Shown: positions 9,229-17,698 of the stretch, piece after piece
Layout of the letters: each line of letters starts with the position of its first letter
How positions within the stretch are numbered: the stretch's first letter is position 1
From: CAVVYA01 sp963752345
GTDB taxonomy: Bacteria > Pseudomonadota > Alphaproteobacteria > SMXQ01
Reading direction: 5' to 3'
Assembly: GCA_963752345.1 (NCBI GenBank)
Contig: CAVVYA010000017.1
Location: forward strand, 372,001-436,000
Length of the DNA stretch: 64,000 nt
Translations under genes and position numbers: made by a program
The notes under the pieces: generated by a model
Database searches by the model: none
The model's input: only the letters and a program-made list of their open reading frames with translations
What the model was told of the DNA's origin: nothing

Positions 9229-10425
9229 ATGGCTGTGAATGAGCGGCTGCGCGGCGGCCTCGGCGAACTGCTCGTACGCGAATTGCGCGAGCTCTACGAC
9301 GCCGACAAGCAACTCGTAAAAACTTTCCCGAGGCTGGAAAAGGTGGCGAGTGCGGAACAACTCTCCAACTTGTGCCGTGAAGGTGTCGAATATACCGAGG
9401 AGCGTATCGCGCGGCTCGAGCGCATCTTCAAAATGTTGGGCATGGCGCCGCGGGCGAAGCGCTCCTTCGCCATGACCGGCCTGATCCAGCAGGCCATGGA
9501 CACCGTGGAGGAAGATATGGCTGATGCGGTGAGGGACGCGGCGCTCCTCGCCAATATTCAGAAGATTTCGCACTACGGCATCGCGGCTTATGGCACGGCG
9601 CGAGCCTATGCGAACACGCTCGAGTTGGATGAGGTCGCCGATATTCTCGAAGAAAGCCTGCAAGAGAAAAAGGATGCCGATGTTGAAATGACCGCCATGG
9701 CTGAGGAGGAAATCAATCCGCGCGCCATGGAAGCTGAAGAGGAGGATGACATGGAACAGGAAGAAACATCTCGCCGCGGTCCAAGCCGCGGACGTGCGTC
9801 GCGTGGCGAGGCCCGTGCCGAGACGCGCTCTCAATCCCGATCGGGATCGCGCCGAGGCAGCGCCCAGCAGGCGGCGCAGGAGTCGCGATCGAAATCGTCT
9901 TCGGGAGCGCGTCGCGGACGCCCACGAAAGTCCGAAGAGGACAGCAGCGCGCGCGGCGGCCGGGCGCAAATGCGCGCGTCTCAGGGCCGGCGCTCTCAGG
10001 CGCAGGGCGCCGAGTCGCGTGGTTCTCGATCCCAGTCACGGGCGTCCCAATCGCGCGGCTCCCAGTCACGGGGATCTCAATCGTCGCGCGGGTCGCAAGC
10101 CAGCGGATCTCAGGCGCGTGGCTCTCAGGCCGGCGGCCAGCGCAGCAACGGTCGTTCTTCCGGCCGGAGCCAAGCCAGCGGCACCGGAGGCGGCGCAGCG
10201 CAACGCGGCGGTGCTCGCAAGAGCGCATCGAAGTCGGCTTCGAAGACGGGTGGTCAGGCCCGGGGTGCTGGTTCGCGCGGGTCGAGTTCGCGCGGCTCTT
10301 CCACCCAACGCTCCGCATCGAATCGCACACAGGCAATGCGTTCGAGCGGCGCGCGCAAAACCTCGTCACGCGGCACGACCGGCGGCAAGGGCAGGGCGCA
10401 GAACGGGCGGCGCAAAGCGCGCTGA
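9229..10425 (+). CDS. YciE/YciF-family ferritin-like protein with long basic low-complexity tail
   Basis: 398 residues in two parts. Residues 1-165 form a DUF892 (YciE/YciF) ferritin-like four-helix bundle, with LVRELRELYDADKQLVKTF near the N terminus and HYGIAAYGTARAYA in the third helix. Ordinary family members stop near here (about 165 residues). From about residue 170 an acidic linker (EAEEEDDMEQEE) leads into about 220 residues made almost only of Arg, Ser, Gly, Gln, Ala and Lys, with many RGSQS/ASQSRG repeats and one AT-hook-like core GARRGRPRKSEED near residue 230. The tail is expected to be disordered and to bind nucleic acid. AGGA at 9218-9221 supports ATG 9229, and a perfect EcfG promoter lies upstream. 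Stress-induced nucleoid protection with ferritin-type chemistry, comparable to Dps, is an inference. Confidence 0.85.
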   Translation: MAVNERLRGGLGELLVRELRELYDADKQLVKTFPRLEKVASAEQLSNLCREGVEYTEERIARLERIFKMLGMAPRAKRSFAMTGLIQQAMDTVEEDMADAVRDAALLANIQKISHYGIAAYGTARAYANTLELDEVADILEESLQEKKDADVEMTAMAEEEINPRAMEAEEEDDMEQEETSRRGPSRGRASRGEARAETRSQSRSGSRRGSAQQAAQESRSKSSSGARRGRPRKSEEDSSARGGRAQMRASQGRRSQAQGAESRGSRSQSRASQSRGSQSRGSQSSRGSQASGSQARGSQAGGQRSNGRSSGRSQASGTGGGAAQRGGARKSASKSASKTGGQARGAGSRGSSSRGSSTQRSASNRTQAMRSSGARKTSSRGTTGGKGRAQNGRRKAR

Positions 10426-10448
10426 TCGGTCCGTCACGCCACCGGTCT

Positions 10449-10478
10449 AAGCGCACGAACCGTCGCGTTCGTGCGCTT
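10449..10478 (+). terminator. Perfect 12-bp hairpin after the YciE-like gene
   Basis: Arms AAGCGCACGAAC (10449-10460) and GTTCGTGCGCTT (10467-10478) pair perfectly around a 6-base loop, 24 bp after the stop codon. No strong T tract follows immediately, so it may act as a Rho-independent terminator only weakly or as an mRNA 3'-end protector. The remainder of 10479-10641 is AT-richer leader DNA before the UbiD gene. Confidence 0.6.
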
Positions 10479-10641
10479 CGTCTCGCCCTTTGGCATTTTT
10501 CAGAAAATATTTTTGATTTTCCGTCGAGCGACCGGTTAAGCTCCGCCCGAGCCGTCACCGGCTTGTAAACTTGTCGCTGTGCCGGGGCATAAGCCTCCGG
10601 GACACGGCCATCCTGTCGTCTGCAAGCGGAGAACGTAGCCC

Positions 10642-12117
10642 ATGGAGTCCACCGATAGAGACCAACTGAAGCGCGCGGCCATGGGCGACCTGCGGGTCTT
10701 CCTCGACGCAGCGCGCGACAACGGGGAACTCCAGGTGATCCGTGGCGCCGATCCGCACGAGGAAATCGGGGCGCTCTATGAGCTCAGCCTGCAGCATGCC
10801 GATCCGCCGGTCCTGCTGTTCGAGGACATCAAGGGCTATCCGCCGAACCACCGGGTGCTGGTCAACGCGCGCTCCGCCAAGCTGTTCAACGAGCACAAGG
10901 GGCTCGACCTGGTGCGGGCCTATCGCGAGACGAGCAAGACCAAGATCGAGCCGATTCCGCCGCGCGTGGTGAACGGCGGGCCGGTGCTGGAGAATGTCCA
11001 AAGCGGCGCCGACGTCGACGTGCTGAAATTTCCGGCGCCCAAATGGCATGCCGAGGACGGCGGCAACTACATCGGCACCGAATGCATGGTGATCACCAAG
11101 GACCCGGACAGCGAATGGGTCAATCTCGGCACCTATCGCATCCAGGTGCAGGACAAGACGACGCTCAGCGTCTCGATCGAGCCCGGCAAGGACGGCGACA
11201 CCATCCGCCGCAAATATTGGGACAAGGGGCAGCCCTGCCCGATGGTGATCACCGTCGGCCAGGCCCCCGTGCTGGGCGCCGTCGCCGCCGGCACCTTCGC
11301 CGCAAACGTCTCCGAGTATGCCATTGCCGGCGGGCGCATCGGCCGGCCACTCGACATCATCAACGGCCAGGTCACCGGCCTGCCGTTCCCGGCCGACGCG
11401 GAAATCGCCTTCGAAGGCTACATGCCGCCGCCGGAGGAAAAGAGCCTGCCGGAAGGCCCGTTCGGCGAATGGCCCGGCTATTACGCATCCATGGTGCGCC
11501 CGCAGCCGGTGCTCGACGTGAAAACGGTCTACCACCGCAACGATCCGATCGTGGTCGGCCAACCGCCGGCCAAACCGACCCTGCCGGGCACCTATTACGG
11601 CACGGCGGGCAGCTCGCTGATGCGTGCCGCCAACCTGTGGGACCAGCTCGAGGCGGCGGGCGTGCCGGGCATCACCGGCGTGTGGAAGATGCCGGGCAGC
11701 GGCTCGCGGCTGATCAATGTGATCTCGATCAAGCAGCTCCATCCGGGCCACGCCAAGATGGCCGGCCTGGTCGGCACCGGCTGTGGTTCGGCCGCCTTCT
11801 TCGGCCGCATGACGATCATCGTCGACGACGATATCGACATCACCGATCCGGCGGAAGTCATGTGGGCGATGGCGACCCGCTGGGACCCCAAGACCCAGAC
11901 CGACATCATCGACGACTGCTGGTCGGGCTATATCGACCCGGTGCTGTCGCCCGAGAAGCGCGACGCCGAGAATCCGGTGAACTCGCGCATCATCATTTAC
12001 GCCGTGCGGCCCTATCACTGGAAGGACCAGTTCCCGAAGGTCAACACGGTATCGAGGGAATATGCCGAAGAAGTGCGCAAGAAATGGGCGGGCAAGCTGA
12101 ACTTCCTGAAAAGCTGA
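10642..12117 (+). CDS. UbiD-family decarboxylase (prenyl-FMN dependent)
   Basis: 491 residues, the usual length for the family. Visible signatures are the N-terminal DLRVFLDAARDNGEL, the flavin/metal region WVNLGTYRIQVQDKTTLSV and the catalytic stretch LPEGPFGEWPGYYA, which carries the conserved Glu residues of the UbiD/Fdc1 active site. The C-terminal part contains ITDPAEVMWAMATRWDP and the late VNSRIIIYA. It would reversibly decarboxylate an aromatic or alpha,beta-unsaturated acid using prenylated FMN; no UbiX flavin prenyltransferase is encoded in the window. GGAG at 10627-10630 precedes ATG 10642. It is the first gene of an operon continuing to 17688 with binding proteins, a Rieske oxygenase and an aldolase. 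The substrate is unknown. Confidence 0.9.
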   Translation: MESTDRDQLKRAAMGDLRVFLDAARDNGELQVIRGADPHEEIGALYELSLQHADPPVLLFEDIKGYPPNHRVLVNARSAKLFNEHKGLDLVRAYRETSKTKIEPIPPRVVNGGPVLENVQSGADVDVLKFPAPKWHAEDGGNYIGTECMVITKDPDSEWVNLGTYRIQVQDKTTLSVSIEPGKDGDTIRRKYWDKGQPCPMVITVGQAPVLGAVAAGTFAANVSEYAIAGGRIGRPLDIINGQVTGLPFPADAEIAFEGYMPPPEEKSLPEGPFGEWPGYYASMVRPQPVLDVKTVYHRNDPIVVGQPPAKPTLPGTYYGTAGSSLMRAANLWDQLEAAGVPGITGVWKMPGSGSRLINVISIKQLHPGHAKMAGLVGTGCGSAAFFGRMTIIVDDDIDITDPAEVMWAMATRWDPKTQTDIIDDCWSGYIDPVLSPEKRDAENPVNSRIIIYAVRPYHWKDQFPKVNTVSREYAEEVRKKWAGKLNFLKS

Positions 12118-12159
12118 CCCGTCGTAACCGCACCGCGACTGAAATCTAGGGAGAGAAAC

Positions 12160-13207
12160 ATGCAGGGAATGCACATCCTGAAGGGCGCTGTGCTTGGCCG
12201 CCGCCGGCATCGGCCTGGCGCATGGACGTCAGCACCGTTTCGGCGCAAGGCGTCGAGGCTTTCTACAAGGACAAGATGGTCGACATGATCGTCGGCAGCG
12301 ACGCCGCGACGGAATACACCCGCGATGCCCGCATGGTGTCCAGTATCTGACCAGAGCACATCCCGGGAAATCCGCGGATCATCGTCAAGAACATGCCTGG
12401 TGCCTCGAGCATCAAAGCGGCGAACTATCTCTATCAGATCGCCGCCAAGGACGGGTCCGTGCTCGGCGTGTTCAATAAGGCCATCCCGATGGCGGAGGCG
12501 ACCAAGCTGCAGGGCGTCGCCTACAAGTCCGCCGAGTTCAACTGGCTGGGCAGCATGAGCCGCACCAATTCGCTGGTGGTGACCTGGAAGACCAGCGGCG
12601 TGGAAACCCTCGAAGACGCCAGGAAGCGCGAGATCACAATCGGCGCGCAGGGGCTTTCGGGCACCATGGCGGCTTACCCCTTCCTGTTGAACAGCTCGCA
12701 GGGCACCCGATTCAAGGTCGTCGCCGGATATCAGGGGAGCGCGGCGGTCAATCTCGCCATGGAGCGCGGCGAGGTCGGAGGGACGCGGAACCTATTCGTG
12801 GGACTTCTTCAAGTCCGACAACCAGGATTGGAAGACCAACAAGAAAATGAATTTCCTGGTACAGATCGGCCTCGAAAAGGAGCCCGACCTGCCCGACGTG
12901 CCGCTGCTGATCGATCTGGCCACGGACGAGACCCAGCGGGCGGTCTATCGGTTGCTTTCGGCCGACAGCATGATCGCGCGGCCGTTCCTCACCACCCCAG
13001 GCGTGCCCGCCGAGCGCGTCGCCGCTCTGCGCGCGGCCTTCGACAGGACGATGGTCGATCCGCGATTTCCTGCGCGACGCGGCGAAGAGCCACTCGGAGG
13101 TCAATCCGGTGTCGGGCGCGCGTGTCGAAGAGATCGTCAAGGCTATCGTCGAGACGCCGCCGGCCGTCGTCGAGCAGGCCAACCGATGGATGAGTCCGCC
13201 CAGGTAG
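12160..13207 (+). pseudogene. TTT-family solute-binding protein, frame broken several times
   Basis: A TctC/Bug-type binding protein readable only by joining frames: signal-peptide region after ATG 12160 (Shine-Dalgarno ggagag), AFYKDKMVDMIVGSD, HIPGNPRIIVKNMPGASSIK, AAKDGSVLGVFNKA, FFKSDNQDWKTNKKM and PVSGARVEEIVKAIVETPP, ending at TAG 13205-13207. Family alignment places extra bases near 12195, 12222, 12339, 12355, 12777 and 13064; removing them gives one frame of about 346 residues, a normal length. The usual PGGGYD ligand loop is replaced by DAATEYTRDAR, so the ligand is probably unusual. It follows the UbiD gene by 42 bp and is probably in the same operon. Confidence 0.8.
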
Positions 13208-13399
13208 TCGGTTCCGAAACGGGTGCTGGCGCCGGTGGAATCGCCATCTTGGGCCGCGCCATGGAGCTTCCACGCGGTTTTGATCGCATTTTGCTTGGCG
13301 GATACAGTCTCCCTGGTTAACGTGTGCGCCAGGCTTGGGAGAGAGCCGCAAAACAATCGCGGCCGGGTTCACCATCCGCCAATCTCTGGGAGACTTACC

Positions 13400-14459
13400 A
13401 TGCAGAAGCCGTCGAATCTGCTCACGTTGCCGCTCGCCGGATTTGCCGCAGTGCTCCTGTTGTCGACCGCAGCGCAGGCGCAGTCGGTAGAGCAGTTCTA
13501 TAAGGGCAAGACGGTCGTGGTTTACAGCGGCCATAGCGCATCGGGCGCCTACACGGCCTACGCCCGGATGCTCGAGCGCCACGTCGGCAAATATATGCCG
13601 GGCAAGCCGACTCTCGTGATGAAGATCATGGAAGGCGGCACCGGTCTGACGCTGGCCAACTGGCTCTATAATGTGGGGCCGAAGGATGGCACCGCCTTCG
13701 GCATCTTCCACGAGCGCATGGGGCTCGAGCCCCTCGTCGCGCCCGCAAGGCACACAGTTCGACGGTCGCCAGTTCACCTGGATCGGCAGCATGGCCAAGC
13801 AGACCAGCGTCTGCTTCACCTGGCAGGATTCGAAGGTCAAGACGGTCGAGGACGCCAAGACGATCTCCATCCCGGTGGGCTCGGATGCCGCCGCGGCGTC
13901 GGATTCGGTCATGCCACGCATGATGAATGCCATGCTCGGCACCAAGTTCCAGATCATTCGCGGCTATTCCGGCGGCGATCTCATGCTGGCCGTCGAGCGC
14001 GGCGAGGTGCAGGGACGGTGTGGCTTCGGCTGGGCGAGCCTGAAGGCGACCAAGCCGGACTGGATCCAGAACAAGAAGATCAACATCCTCGCGCAATTCT
14101 CCTTTAAGCCGCATCCCGAATTGCCCGATGTGCCGATCATGATGGATATGGTGAGCAAGCCGGAAGACAAGCGCGCGCTGCAACTCATCTTCGCCACCCA
14201 GGAAATGGGCCGGCCGTTCGCCGCGCCTCCGGGCATCCCGGCCGACCGCGCGGCGGCCTTGCGCCAGGCGTTTCAATCGGCGCTCAAGGATTCCGAGCTT
14301 CAGGCCGAGGCGAAGAAGCAGAATCTCGAGATCGATCCGATCAGCGGCGAGGAGATCACCAAGCTTCTGGTCGACCTGTACGAGACGCCGAAAGACATCG
14401 TCGAGCGTGTCAACGGCTTCCGTCAGGGCAAGGCCGGCGAGAAGGAAATCGCGAAGTAA
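13400..14459 (+). pseudogene. TTT-family solute-binding protein, one frameshift
   Basis: Signal peptide (LLTLPLAGFAAVLLLSTAAQAQ) followed by QFYKGKTVVVYSGHSASGAY, LTLANWLYNVGPKDGTAFG, then after a frame change near 13741-13746 TQFDGRQFTWIGSM, GRCGFGWASLKATKPDWIQ, QEMGRPFAAPPGIPADR and the C-terminal EIAK. Removing one C in the gcgcccgc context restores a 352-residue protein. The ligand loop normally read as PGGGxDxxAR is HSASGAYTAYARM, lacking the Asp. The tandem position next to another TTT binding protein suggests duplication within the 10.6-17.7 kb operon. ATG 13400 lies behind an agactt leader without a strong Shine-Dalgarno. Confidence 0.85.
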
Positions 14460-14466
14460 GAATCGG

Positions 14467-14508
14467 CGCGCGGGGAAGGGGAGTCGATGAAGACTCTCCT
14501 CCCGCGCG
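14467..14508 (+). repeat. Long imperfect hairpin between operon genes
   Basis: The stretch starting CGCGCGGGG and ending CCCGCGCG, with inner arms GGGAGTC and GACTCTC around a short AT-containing loop, can form a strong hairpin just after the TTT gene stop at 14459. No T tract follows, so a processing or partial termination site within the operon is more likely than a full terminator. Confidence 0.45.
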
Positions 14509-14552
14509 GCTAAACAATAGCGGTCCACGGCGCTCGGATCGCAGGTGAGCCG

Positions 14553-15572
14553 GTGGCTTTAGGGAGGGGCGGCGCCCGCAGCCGCCGTTATGAATCGGTG
14601 AATGACGCACGGCCGCTGACCCTTTCCCTGTCCAACATGCGTTACGACGTGACTCTGCCGCTGGTGGACGGCCGCATCACGGCGGACGGCGTGCAGCTAA
14701 AACCCGTCAAGACATCGTCCATGGTCACGCGCGACATGCCGCAGTTGCGCCAGGGCGATTTCGGCCTGTGGGACCTCAATGTCGGGTTCTGGCTGCCTGC
14801 CATCGAAGCGGGCTGGGATCTGGTGGCGCTGCCTGTCTTTCCCAAGCGCAAATCGGCGCTGCAATTCGTCTTCTGCCGCGCGGACGCGCATATCCATACG
14901 CCACGCGACCTCGAGGGCAAGCGCATCGGCACCCGGCAATACCGTACCGCCGTCACCCTGTGGGTGCGCGGACTGCTGCGCGACCATTACCATGTGGACC
15001 TGGCCGCCCTGCGCTGGTTCGTCCAGGTCAAGGATGTCTTTCCGCATCATGACCCGAAGGCGCACATCACCTACGTCGAGGACAAGCGCACCATGGTCGA
15101 CGCGCTGCTGGCGGGCGACGTGGACGCGATTGTCACCGATATTTCGGACGCGGCCTTGTTCGACCGGCTGGAAAGCGATCCCGCGATCACGCGGCTGTTT
15201 CCCGAATACCCGACGACCGATCTCGCGCTCTATCGCGAGACTGGGATCTATCCGCCCATGCATGTGATGGTGATGAGCGGCAAGCTCGACCGCGAAAATC
15301 CCGGGCTTGCCGGGCGCCTCTACGGCGCGTTCGAAAAATCCAAGGCCATGGCCTACGATGAGATCGCCGGCGACCGCGCCGGCTTCTCGGTGGTCTACCT
15401 GCGCGAGCGCTTCAAGGAGCAGCAAGAACTGTGGGGTGATCCCTGTGCCTATGGCATCAAGGCGAACCGGGCGATGATTGACGCCTTCCTGCGCTATAGT
15501 CACGAGCAGGGCGCCACCCAGTCCCTGCTGCCCTACGAACGGATCTTCGCCACGGGCACGTTGGAGAGCTGA
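14553..15572 (+). CDS. 4,5-dihydroxyphthalate decarboxylase-like / SBP-fold protein without signal peptide
   Basis: 339 residues with a periplasmic-binding-protein type II fold but no signal peptide, as in the 4,5-dihydroxyphthalate decarboxylase (Pht5) group. Supporting segments: LSLSNMRYDVTLPLVDGRI at the N terminus, SSMVTRDMPQLRQGDFGLWD, HTPRDLEGKRIGTRQY, VDALLAGDVDAIVTDI and IYPPMHVMVM. The start is ambiguous: GTG 14553 has a good Shine-Dalgarno (aggtga at 14543-14548), while GTG 14598 would give 324 residues. It lies between TTT binding proteins and a Rieske oxygenase, which fits a phthalate-like hydroxylation and decarboxylation sequence. A non-catalytic binding role cannot be excluded from sequence alone. 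Confidence 0.75.
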   Translation: MALGRGGARSRRYESVNDARPLTLSLSNMRYDVTLPLVDGRITADGVQLKPVKTSSMVTRDMPQLRQGDFGLWDLNVGFWLPAIEAGWDLVALPVFPKRKSALQFVFCRADAHIHTPRDLEGKRIGTRQYRTAVTLWVRGLLRDHYHVDLAALRWFVQVKDVFPHHDPKAHITYVEDKRTMVDALLAGDVDAIVTDISDAALFDRLESDPAITRLFPEYPTTDLALYRETGIYPPMHVMVMSGKLDRENPGLAGRLYGAFEKSKAMAYDEIAGDRAGFSVVYLRERFKEQQELWGDPCAYGIKANRAMIDAFLRYSHEQGATQSLLPYERIFATGTLES

Positions 15573-15614
15573 ACGAGCGCTCGGCGCTTCAGTTGCGGCG
15601 ATCAGGAGACCATC

Positions 15615-16831
15615 ATGCTGTCGCGTGAGAACAACGACCTTCTGACCCTGACCGGCCCCGGCTACGCCGATGGGCGATCTGATTCGGCGCTATTGGATTC
15701 CCGCGCTGCTGTCGGAGGAAATCGCCGAGCCCGACGGCCCGCCGGTGCGCGTCGGGCTGCTCGGCGAGGAACTGGTGGCATTCCGCGACAGCCAGGGCCG
15801 CATCGGCCTGCTCGGCGAGCATTGCCGCCATCGCGGCGTCTCGCTGTTCTTCGGCCGCAATGAAGAGTGCGGCCTGCGCTGCATCTATCACGGCTGGAAG
15901 TTCGATGTGGACGGCCACGTGGTGGAGATGCCGGCCGAGCCCGACGATACGCTGGTGCGCCAGGGCGTGACCCATACCGCCTATCCGACCGTGGAAGCGG
16001 CCGGCGTGGTCTTCGCCTATCTCGGCCCCCGCGACAAGATGCCGCTGTTTCCCGCCTACGACTGGATCGCAGCGGCCGGCTTCGCACACCTATGTCACGA
16101 AGTCGTTCCAGGAGTGCAATTATTTGCAGGGGCTCGAAGGCGAATGCGATTCGTCGCATCTGTCGTTCCTGCACCGGGTGTTGCGCGGACCGGGCAGCAA
16201 CCGGCCGATCTTCACCAGCGTCAATCCGCGCTACGAGATCGAGAAGACCGACTTCGGCCTGCGCCTGATCGCCACGCGCTCCCTCGGCGACGACGAGGAC
16301 TACGTGCGCATCTCCAGCTTCGTCATGCCGGTCACCTGCGTGGTGCCGGCACGCAACAAGGAAGCGCATATCTATGTGCCGATCGACGACACCCACAGCT
16401 GGCGTTACGATCTCGGCTATCTCGACCGGCCACTCAACGACGACGACCGGGCGAACAGCCGCGCCCACGATCTCGGCCCCGGCTACCGCAAGCTCGCCAA
16501 TATCGGCAACGATTACCTGCAGGACCGCGCCAAGCAGCGGAGCGAGAATTTCAGCGGCATGGCCAGCTTCCTGACCCACGATTCCTGCGTCACCGAAACC
16601 ATGGGGCCGCGCTTCGACCGCTCCCAGGAATATCTCGGCTTCAGCGACCAGGGTGTCGTCGCGGTGCGCAACCTGCTGCTGAAGACCGCCAAGGACCTGC
16701 AGGCCGGCAAGGCGCCGCCGCACCTGGTCCATGACGCGGCGCGGAATCGTTTCCCGCAGATCGATACGTTCGACATCACGGTACCGCGTGGCCAGGACTG
16801 GCGCGCCAGATTTCCGCAGCTTTACGGGTGA
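15615..16831 (+). pseudogene. Rieske aromatic-ring hydroxylating oxygenase (phthalate dioxygenase type), two frameshifts
   Basis: Single-component alpha-subunit oxygenase. ATG 15615 begins MLSRENNDLLTLTGPG; after an extra base near 15663 the frame continues MGDLIRRYWIPALLSEE, then the Rieske cluster ligands in EHCRHRG and CIYHGWKFD (C-x-H..C-x2-H). After another extra base near 16086 it continues KSFQECNYLQGLEGECDSSH, containing the bridging Glu/Asp-His region of the mononuclear iron site, and FLHRVLRGPG. Removing both bases gives 404 residues. This is the phthalate 4,5-dioxygenase/vanillate demethylase-like class, which needs a separate ferredoxin-reductase not found in the window. The stop overlaps the GTG start of the aldolase, so the two are translationally coupled. 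Confidence 0.85.
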
Positions 16832-17688
16832 GCGAATTGTCCAAGTATCCAGACCACGACCATGGCGACGGCAAGAACCACGGCCACGACCATAGCCATG
16901 ACCATCTGCACGATCATCGGCATACGCCGCCGAAGGCGCCCGCGCAGTCCCTGAGCACGCTGGAGGCCGATCTCAAGATCGCCTCCACCATTTTGGAATG
17001 GGAGTCGGGCGACATCTTCGGTCATGTCGGCGTGCGCATGCCGGGTGGCGAGGGCGTCGCCTGCAAGCTGTTCCGCCCGGCGGGCCAGTACCAGGGCGAG
17101 GAAGACTGGCTGGTGCATTTCGACTACCGCGGCAGGAAGATCGGCGGCATCGGCACGCCGCCCTTCGAATCGCCGATCTATACCGAGGTGTTCAAGCGCC
17201 GGCCGGACGTCACGGCGATCGCCCATACCCATTCGCCGGCCTGCGTCGCCATGAGCCTGGCCGACAAGACGCTGTGCGCCATCCATATGCAGTCGGCCAA
17301 GCTGGACTACGGCGTGCCGGTCTATCCGCGGCCGATCCATATCAAGGACGACGACGAGGGCTCCGAGCTGGCGGAGATGCTGGGCGCGGGAAAAGCGGTG
17401 CTGATCAAAGGCCATGGCGTGGTCACGGTCGGCAACAGCATCGACGAGGCCTGCATGAACGCCATGTATCTCGAGCGCACGGCGAAGATCCAGGGCCTCG
17501 CCATGACGCTGGGCTTCACCGGCCCGACCAAGGAATTCATGGACGAAATCCTCGAAAGCCGCCGCCGGCTGCTCGCCAAGGAAGACGCCACCGAAAGCCG
17601 CGGCGCGCGCGGCGGCTATTCCAACGAATGGGTTTACTACAAGAACAAGATCAAGCGCGGCGAGCTGTGGACGCGCGGCTGGAGCTGA
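16828..17688 (+). CDS. Class II aldolase/adducin-family protein with His-rich N-terminal tail
   Basis: 286 residues. Residues about 8-33 carry ten histidines in alternating Asp/His order (HDHGDGKNHGHDHSHDH), a metal-binding tail not normal for the family. From about residue 40 a class II aldolase fold follows: GHVGVRMPGG, AIAHTHSPACVAM (zinc H-x-H), SAKLDYGVPVYPRP and LIKGHGVVTVGNSIDEA (third zinc His). The C terminus YYKNKIKRGELWTRGWS is typical of aldolase-like decarboxylases in aromatic operons. The GTG start at 16828 overlaps the stop of the Rieske gene by four bases. It probably cleaves or decarboxylates a downstream intermediate. It converges with the ABC permease gene 11 bp away. Confidence 0.85.
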   Translation: MSELSKYPDHDHGDGKNHGHDHSHDHLHDHRHTPPKAPAQSLSTLEADLKIASTILEWESGDIFGHVGVRMPGGEGVACKLFRPAGQYQGEEDWLVHFDYRGRKIGGIGTPPFESPIYTEVFKRRPDVTAIAHTHSPACVAMSLADKTLCAIHMQSAKLDYGVPVYPRPIHIKDDDEGSELAEMLGAGKAVLIKGHGVVTVGNSIDEACMNAMYLERTAKIQGLAMTLGFTGPTKEFMDEILESRRRLLAKEDATESRGARGGYSNEWVYYKNKIKRGELWTRGWS

Positions 17689-17698
17689 AAAGCCTGAC

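Noticed and set aside
9713..10558. 281-codon minus-strand frame over the YciE tail
   Set aside because: Arg/Pro/Cys-rich mirror of the low-complexity tail; the plus-strand gene has a domain, a Shine-Dalgarno and a promoter.
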